Below are positions 57,241-64,000 of a stretch of DNA of 64,000 bases, one piece after another. The number at the start of each line of letters is the position of its first letter. Positions within the stretch are counted from its first letter, which is position 1. A program made the position numbers and the translations under genes. The notes under the pieces were generated by a model. The model was given only the letters and a program-made list of their open reading frames with translations. It was not told the origin of the DNA and searched no databases. The stretch comes from Tubulanus polymorphus (Eukaryota > Nemertea > Palaeonemertea > Tubulaniformes > Tubulanidae): positions 23,888,650 through 23,952,649 of the forward strand of contig NC_134026.1 in the NCBI RefSeq assembly GCF_964204645.1. Reading direction: 5' to 3'.

Positions 57241-57246
57241 TTTATT
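57241..57246 (-). terminator. Poly(A) signal, FRRS1-like B
   Basis: AATAAA on the minus strand, only about 50 nt past the stop codon, giving a very short 3' UTR compared with FRRS1-like A. Confidence 0.5.
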
Positions 57247-57292
57247 CATCATTATTTTTTCATCTAAATTTTGGTTCATCATTAATCTCAAT

Positions 57293-60200
57293 CTAACCAC
57301 GTGCAACTAAAACAATCAAACACACGGTCACACCGCCAGCAATGACAATGTACACTCCAAGTGCCGAAACTCTGAATAAATCCCTCTGAAATATTCAATG
57401 GAAAAAATATTAAATCTTTAAAGGCCTATAAAATTCTATGCCTATTAGATTATGATAGGCTCTGGAATCGTTCAACACAAGACCCCTGTTTCAAATTCAA
57501 AAATTTACTTGAAATACCTACTTTTGGTTTACTTTCCGCAGCCAAATGTTGCTGACTATCGGCACCAGTCATTTCCATGGCCTCACTTTTTTCTACAATA
57601 CAAATAGACTTGTTAAGTAAATAAAACGTTAAGAAACATTAGCCTACACTGGTTGACATTCATAGAATATGCATGCGTGTGATTTGATGACAAGGATTTA
57701 AAACACAAAATCGTTACACGCGAGTAAATTCTTTTCATACAGGCCTACCTGAAGATCTTTTCGATTTAGTTCGGCATTTGTGGATATCCAAGACGAACGT
57801 TAACAATACATGGAATATGATATACCCAGCCATTACCCAAATGATCCAACGGGGAGTTTTGAAATCGTCCAGACCCAAACCGATCATTATTGTGGCCACT
57901 GAAAAATTAGCATAGATGCATAGATACATCGAACGAATATATCTTATGAATAATACACCGAAGAGGCAAGGTTACTTACTACTTAAAGAATGAGCAGCAA
58001 TTCCGACAAACCAATGCATCCAGTTAAAGACCGGTCTTCCCTTGTCCTCGGGATGGCATCGAAACATTGCCATAATTGGCTAAAACATAAATATTGTTAT
58101 ATAAGTACATAAGCGAAAACTTGGGCAACGAACTAAAAAAGATCATATCTATTTTCAAGATATTCACATTAAGGAGACACAACCCTGTCACAGTGATGCC
58201 AAGTATAGGATGAGCTTTCTCTGGAAGTTTATCGTCCTATGATAAAAGAAAGATGTTTAGATTTAGTCGATCTATTTTTCTTTTTTTTTTACTACCTGAT
58301 GAAGCGATTGTTTTACTTACAATATCCAAACCTTTTTCGGCAATAAATATCAAAACAAATCCGATCACAGTCAATATCATCACAAAAAGCATACACAGAC
58401 GATGTACCTTTAAGATCGAATTCAGGAAATGATTCATCATGTACGTACATCACATTATTTCCACTTGTTAGATTAAGACAGATACACTTACCTGAAACCA
58501 TATCTTTTCACCGCAACAGTACCCATATTCTTCTTTGAAAAATCTAGCTAATATTATTCCGACGCCCGCTAGCAGTACCCATGCGCAAATCATAAGACAT
58601 GCTGAAGTAATAGTGAGTGAGATCAGTAAGTGTATAAAGAAAACCCTATAGAAATCCCCTATAGGCCTACCACTCACCATGACATTTTTTGAACAACATT
58701 TTCATAGTCATGGCTTTTCCATCCGTTTCTGCCACTTTGAATTCGGTTAGATTAACTTTTGTACTCGATATTGCCGGATACTTTCCCTGTCCTGTTTCAT
58801 GCATTGAAATCTTTCCTGTAATTATCAATCAATGAATTCTGATTAGCACGTGAAGATTTTAATATATTATTCGTTCTTGGTACCGGGACCCTTCAAATCC
58901 ATATTTGCAGAATTCAGAGTCCACCATTTACCTCCAGTTTGGGATCCCCTGGCGACAAGTATATGCCACGGTTTAGCCAAGTCAAATATTCTATTTGTTC
59001 CGGTATCCCGCTTTCTCCTACCAGCCGTGTTCACCGTTATTTTTCGAGAATATTTACACGTTATTCTTCCATCTTTGAACATTCCTTGAGCATCTTTAAG
59101 CCCTAACGATGGCTATAAAAATCAAGCAGTATCGTGTCCATGTGTTGTGTGTTGACAGTATTGATGATGGTCACGTAGACCTTGGAGTAATTATCAAACT
59201 ACTGGAGTAATCAAATGATTACTCCAGGTATAGATCATGGACGTATAATCTAGATTCATACGTCCATGCACAGACCTATCCTGGGTATCGGGTGACTTAC
59301 GTTTGGTATAGCTATATTCTGGTTTCTATCATTGTAAGACTGATATACACTGATCGTATTGTTGTCCAATAAACAATTGATCACGGAGTCATCTCCCTAA
59401 AAAGAATAATTATCTTATTAAAAAAATTCAGAAGCTATGTATATAGGCTATGTGTGACAGAGTATTTTGGCATTTTCGAAATGAAAGTTAATTCAAATAT
59501 ACCATTTTCATATCGCTAGAAAAACCAACAGAAACGTAAGGTTCTTGAATGTTTTTGTCGGCTGGTATTTTCGCGCTGATCTCGAATTCTATGTAATCTC
59601 CCGATCGTTTATACGCCACAAGATATTCGCAGTCAGTATAGTTACAATTTGAAGGCTTTTGAAAACAGCCTTTCGTTTTTCCACAAGATGATGTATCTAC
59701 GGTTAGATCGGACACCTGCAAAATAGATTATTGTTATTTCTGGAACAAACCTATAGAAAATGTAACTTAAACTTTTCTGTGAAATATCTTAGCACGGTTT
59801 GATAAAAAGCCTATACGATCAGTCGGCTTGAAAAATATTCATTGATTAACCTTCTTAGATTTGCTTGAAGGTTTGACAAATATGTTCCCCTCACTGGTAG
59901 CAGTGAGGTTGATTCTTTTCTCGGAAATGACCGGGTAGTTTGCTCCCGACTGAAGCGAGTGTAACAACGGTCCATCTGAAAAGAAAGATCCATTTCACAT
60001 ATTATAGGCACAGTGATTTTACTTGAGACATTATTTTGAATAATAATTATTGCCTCACCTTTAGATGCTTTTCCTCGTGCCAATAAAAGATACCATTTAG
60101 TATTAAGGTTATAGATCTTATCGTTCATTGGAGTGACAACTTTTAAACGCTTAAAGCTGCAGCGTAAGCGATTATTCTGTAACGAAGCTTGCTGTTCCGA

Positions 60201-61823
60201 TAAACCCGCATCTGCCTGAAATTTCGATGATAGATTATTCAAGTTAGTTGCGTGTACAATCCTGATTTAAAAAATGAAAAAAATTGATCGTAGATTTTCT
60301 GAATCATAATCTGATGCAAACCCATTCCTCACCGGACTAACAGGAATGTTCATTGTCCCATAATTGTATGAGTTCACGATCATAAACTTGTTCTCAGGTT
60401 TGTAATACATGCAAGAGATGACGCTATCGGTACCCTGAAAGATTAAAATCATCTACGCCTATGAAACTGCCTGGGAGAATTATAAAATCTTCATTTCGTC
60501 CGAAGCAACCTACTGACCATGTGCTTATTATCTGAGAAGCCAATAGAAATGTAAGACGAAGGCCATCCGTCTGGAACTCTGGTTCCAAGTTCAAAATTTA
60601 TTGCATTGCCGGTCGCATCATTTGTGTAGGTTGCCACATATTCGCATTGATCTGCGACGCATCCACTCGGGCTTCGAAAACATCCTTTCGTCGTTCCGCA
60701 ACCACTTAGATCTATATCCACGGTCTTACTCATCACCTACGTATAGAAAGGAAATGAGTCATCATGAAATTACTGAAAGAACCTATACATGATATTGGAA
60801 ATCAGTTTTGTGAATTTACACCGTAACTGTTTAAGCTGGATTGAATTTGAAATAGACCGTTAAACTTACAGTTGGTTCCGTTGGTAGAGGCCCGGCCTGA
60901 GGATCATACAGTATCTTATCCGAAGGTATTTTTACCCAGAACGTATCAAAGTGCTCCACAATTGTTACACTGAATAGAACATAGATGAAAAATCTGAGAT
61001 TATAGATTTTAGATTTTTGAATGTGTGCAAATTTTGAAAAAAGAGATAATTCACAAAAACTGCAAATGTCCTTCAGATGTCGCGGGTGCGGTCCATGTCA
61101 ATGTCATCTGGTGCGTTTTAATTTCTTCGCTATGGGTCAACGCACTCTATACGAAACAAACATTCTTAAATTTTATCGATGAGATACGGAATCGAGAATA
61201 GACAGTCGCTTAAACTATATCCTGTTGGTCTACACATAGTTTTCAGAAGGTTTATAAAAACTAAAACTACAATTGAATTTACCCCGTATGGACTCAAGCA
61301 TCTCTTTTGAGTTTTTGATGCCGTGCTTGTATCAAATGTTCCGATCGGTTGCAGAGTATCGTGTTGGGTATCTATGCGGCGCGCTTGAATGAATATTCCC
61401 TCAATTTCCTTGCTGCCGCCATCAATGGTTACTTTGAAATGAAGAAAATTGATGGACACGATAGAAATGCGTCAAAGCGGCAATATTATGAGTTTATTAC
61501 TCACAAAAAAGATGGCAGTTTGCTTTCTTTTTTTCCATTGTTCATCAAAGCGAACTCGTGTCTCTTACAAGATAAGCTTTGTACTCACTGTTAAACGTCT
61601 CATTAGGCTGATAAGTTATGTTAGATTTAGCACCCGATGTCGGATTGACGGTTACGGTATAAGGTGAACTTGTCGTTTGAGGCTCATATGGTGTACCGGC
61701 GGCCTTGTTAAAGTGTACGGGTATCATCGATGCACACGCGTCCAGAGGGGCACCATACTCGTAGCCTTCGCACAACAACGCGATAGACAACGCGAAAACC
61801 AAAATTCTTATTTCTTTCAACAT
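57293..61823 (-). CDS. FRRS1: FRRS1-like B: Reeler-DOMON-DOMON-cytochrome b561 protein
   Basis: Nineteen exons on the minus strand close in frame to 828 aa: 61283-61431 and 61589-61823 at the 5' end, then 61055-61146, 60870-60969, 60518-60736, 60333-60434, 60059-60215, 59851-59975, 59503-59715, 59301-59396, 58932-59112, 58678-58815, 58492-58601, 58321-58407, 58168-58236, 57980-58079, 57749-57898, 57522-57592, 57293-57385. Order: signal peptide (MLKEIRILVFALSIALLCEG); Reeler (about 20-192); DOMON 1 (from 193, CGTTKGCFRSPSGC, SIGFSDNKHM); DOMON 2 (from 394, CGKTKGCFQKPSNC, SVGFSSDMKM); b561 core with CHACLMICAW, WFQVHR, AHPILG, NWMHW and AAHSLS; and a C-terminal transmembrane helix. Four b561 haem-type histidines are kept. 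DOMON 2 has WHILVARG (H546) where DOMON 1 has WYLLLARG (Y341). Probable transmembrane ferric/other reductase at the cell surface or in endomembranes. Paralogue of the gene at 40,289-43,814, sharing exon lengths 92, 100-103, 87, 69 and 100. Confidence 0.94.
59202..59268. repeat. Two adjacent perfect or near-perfect palindromes in FRRS1-like B intron
   Basis: CTGGAGTAATCA-AA-TGATTACTCCAG (59,202-59,227) is a perfect 12-bp stem with a 2-nt loop. Eight nucleotides on, CATGGACGTAT...ATACGTCCATG (59,236-59,268) is an 11-bp stem. They lie in the intron before exon 59,301-59,396 is read (between exons 10 and 11). Confidence 0.8.
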
Positions 61824-64000
61824 TTTCAACTCCTACAAAAATCAAATCAAACGCCCATATACATAAATATAAACACACTCAATCAGTAAAATGAATGTCC
61901 AAACGAGGGTGTTCGAAATACATTAAGTGTATGGGTGGGGTACGAAAATATGGAGTCAGTGGGTCATGGACGCCCATGTATTGAAAAACTGGTTTCATAT
62001 ATATTTTTAGTATTTGTGTCATAAACTTATGAATAATGTATGTTCGCGCTTTTGTTATGCAAAAGGCAATATATGGAACTTATGACTTTCTCGTCCACAC
62101 ATCATTTTTAAAGAAATTAGGTTCGTTGGTTGCAACGACTAATTCATTGCTAATTTCAAATTGAAAGCTAACAAATTGAAAGCTTTCAAATTGAAAAATT
62201 CTAAGCGACGCGTATGCAGCAAAATAACACCATCATCAAATCTTATATAGGCCTATATCAAAATATATATCGAGCAATTGATTATTTTAGCTTAACGATA
62301 TTCCAATGGATATGTCCTTTAGTTGGTTTACTCTGTTCCGTTAAGTTACAATTTAGAATGCTTATTGGGTACCAAATCGCGAAATCTAGATTGCTTTAAG
62401 CTTGTAAACAAATATCCAATCCACCCAAGTCTTGTACAATATGAAAAATGACATACTTACAAAAGCAACCTTCTTAAAAACTGGTTGAACTGCGACTGTC
62501 ACAAAATAACGATTCCCGAGAAAATTTGTATGAAAAAGAGACCCTAATTTATAAAACCTGTATTGGTGAACTAAGCTGCTTATATATTACTGGAGCTATT
62601 TCTGTTCTTCTTTACCGTAGTGTGGTCTTATTCATTCCATTCAGTCCCACACAATATTTGCCGTCTTTACAAATATATAGGCCTACACAATTAAGCTACT
62701 GTCGCTCGCAGCACTATAATAGTCACGTTATTCGTGACTTTCTTTAATCGTCACTATGGGGTGGTCACTGAAGTCGAGATTGAAAACTGTTACGCAGAAT
62801 ATCGAATACGAGTCAAACGATTTTAATGATGTATGAATATAGGCCTATATCATATGTAGGAGCGGATCCACGAATTTGAGCAGAGGGTCACGCGCGGTGT
62901 TTTCCCAGATATATCTTTTTTCAACATTTCAATGAAAAATGCGTTCATAAAAGTTTGCGCATTAACTACAGTTATTTCTTGCAGATGCCGAAACAGCAAT
63001 CGAGATAAAGATTTGAATCGCGGTTAGTTTCATCGTTGATATGAATGATATCGCTATCAGAAAATTTTCAAACACGGAGTGAGGGGGTCGAGACCCCTAC
63101 CCCTCCCTTGGATCCTCCCTGTATACTATCTTTTGATCATAAATTGACAGTCTATATACGGTCAATCACCAAATTCTACGTCATCCCGCATCTATTACAC
63201 TTATTCATTAACAATAAGTTATTATTTATTGATAAAGTATTATCAAATTCAAATTAGAACGTCTTAGTAATTTCTCGCAGGCGCCATCTATGTGAAAGCG
63301 AAAACATAGCAGGGCCTAGTTTATTTCGTTCGAAAAATCATTTATTCAAATAGAAAGTTCACGTTTGTTGATTGAATACAAACTCTAGTAGAGTACAATG
63401 TATATAATTTAAAAATTAGCAGGCAATTTTCCGCTTAAGAATTCGACGGCCAGGCCCGTATCGAGGGGAAGTTCGAAAAGTCCTTCAAAAAGTCAGTTTA
63501 AAAAGATTCGGGTCAATATTTTTCGTATAATTTTAATATAATTTTCATGTTTTTTTTTTGAAAAATGAAAATTAATCCATTCTCGAATGATTTATTCGGG
63601 TAGTCAGATTTTTTTGGGCGGGGGATACGGGTCACTGTTCAAAAAAGTAGTTGGAAAAGTTATAGCAGCCCGGTAAAGGATTCGAACTATCGTTGCTTAA
63701 GTTCAGGTTATCGAAAAAATCATATCCCTTTTTCAATCGGAAAGTGCCCCCAATTCACGGTGAAAAGTTCCATTTTTCATGAAATAGAACTGCCACTCAA
63801 AAAGGCTCGGCACGGACCTGAACAGGAAATTCGTACACTATAATCTGATAATTTCTTTGGTCAATTTCAATATTCAATTTTATTAACGTCCTTAGGTTTT
63901 CGGTCTGAAGGTTCGTGCGGAGATCGTACGCGAAACACTTTTTCTTGCTGCAAAAAGGCCACCTTTCTAGTGGAATGTCTTTTCTCTGAAAGAGAAAAAA
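61824..64000. other. Upstream region of FRRS1-like B
   Basis: It holds the putative promoter of FRRS1-like B (no TATA box or known motif recognised) and a transposon-like element at 62,852-63,123. No coding exon was recognised to the window's right edge. Confidence 0.5.
62852..63123. repeat. Transposon-derived element with GGATCC-containing ends
   Basis: The left end TAGGAGCGGATCCACGAATT and the reverse complement of the right end (TACAGGGAGGATCCAAGGGA) are imperfect inverted repeats, with G-rich GGGGGTCGAGACCCCTACCC near the right arm. TA occurs at both ends. No transposase frame is present, so it is non-autonomous. Ends are approximate. Confidence 0.55.

Overview
The window is nuclear DNA of an animal, most likely a marine invertebrate bilaterian. 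Genes are split into many short exons with GT-AG introns and AATAAA poly(A) signals, and the products are animal or ciliate-cell proteins (ESCO acetyltransferase, DDX43-type helicase, Reeler/DOMON/cytochrome b561 reductases, NIPSNAP, CFAP73/CCDC42, tektin-2). Short inverted-repeat elements (MITE-like) are common in introns and spacers. I cannot fix the phylum. Nothing bacterial or viral was recognised.

Layout. Positions 1-27,590 are gene-poor, relatively CpG-rich and carry three inverted-repeat elements and a tRNA-like SINE remnant. The only gene candidate there with a coherent model is a small secreted cysteine-rich protein (15,609-16,354, minus), possibly IL-17-like. Positions 27,590-55,050 form a compact gene block: ESCO (-), DDX43-like (-), FRRS1-like A (+), NIPSNAP (-), CFAP73/CCDC42 (-), TEKT2 (+). 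Positions 57,240-61,823 hold FRRS1-like B (-), a paralogue of A in inverted orientation with a second DOMON domain. The rest is intergenic.

All seven main gene models were built exon by exon from the sequence and close in frame with the expected family lengths: ESCO 591 aa (10 coding exons), DDX43-like 819 aa (23), FRRS1-like A 613 aa (15), NIPSNAP 281 aa (8), CFAP73/CCDC42 315 aa (9), TEKT2 422 aa (5), FRRS1-like B 828 aa (19). Assignments rest on remembered family sequences and motifs, not on a search.

Functional links. CFAP73/CCDC42 and TEKT2 are both axonemal proteins and stand head-to-head across a 1.1 kb spacer with RFX X-box-like and CCAAT motifs, suggesting a shared ciliary promoter. 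The two FRRS1-like genes are a local inverted paralogous pair flanking NIPSNAP, CFAP73 and TEKT2. ESCO, DDX43 and NIPSNAP are general cellular genes with no evident operational link.

Most notable observations: a pair of equal-length, phase-matched 92-nt exons in NIPSNAP that look mutually exclusive; an internal four-exon DOMON duplication in FRRS1-like B; three zinc-knuckle exons, each skippable in frame, inside a DDX43-type KH/DEAD helicase; the candidate ciliary bidirectional promoter; a sharp contrast in CpG density between the gene block and its flanks; and several distinct MITE families.
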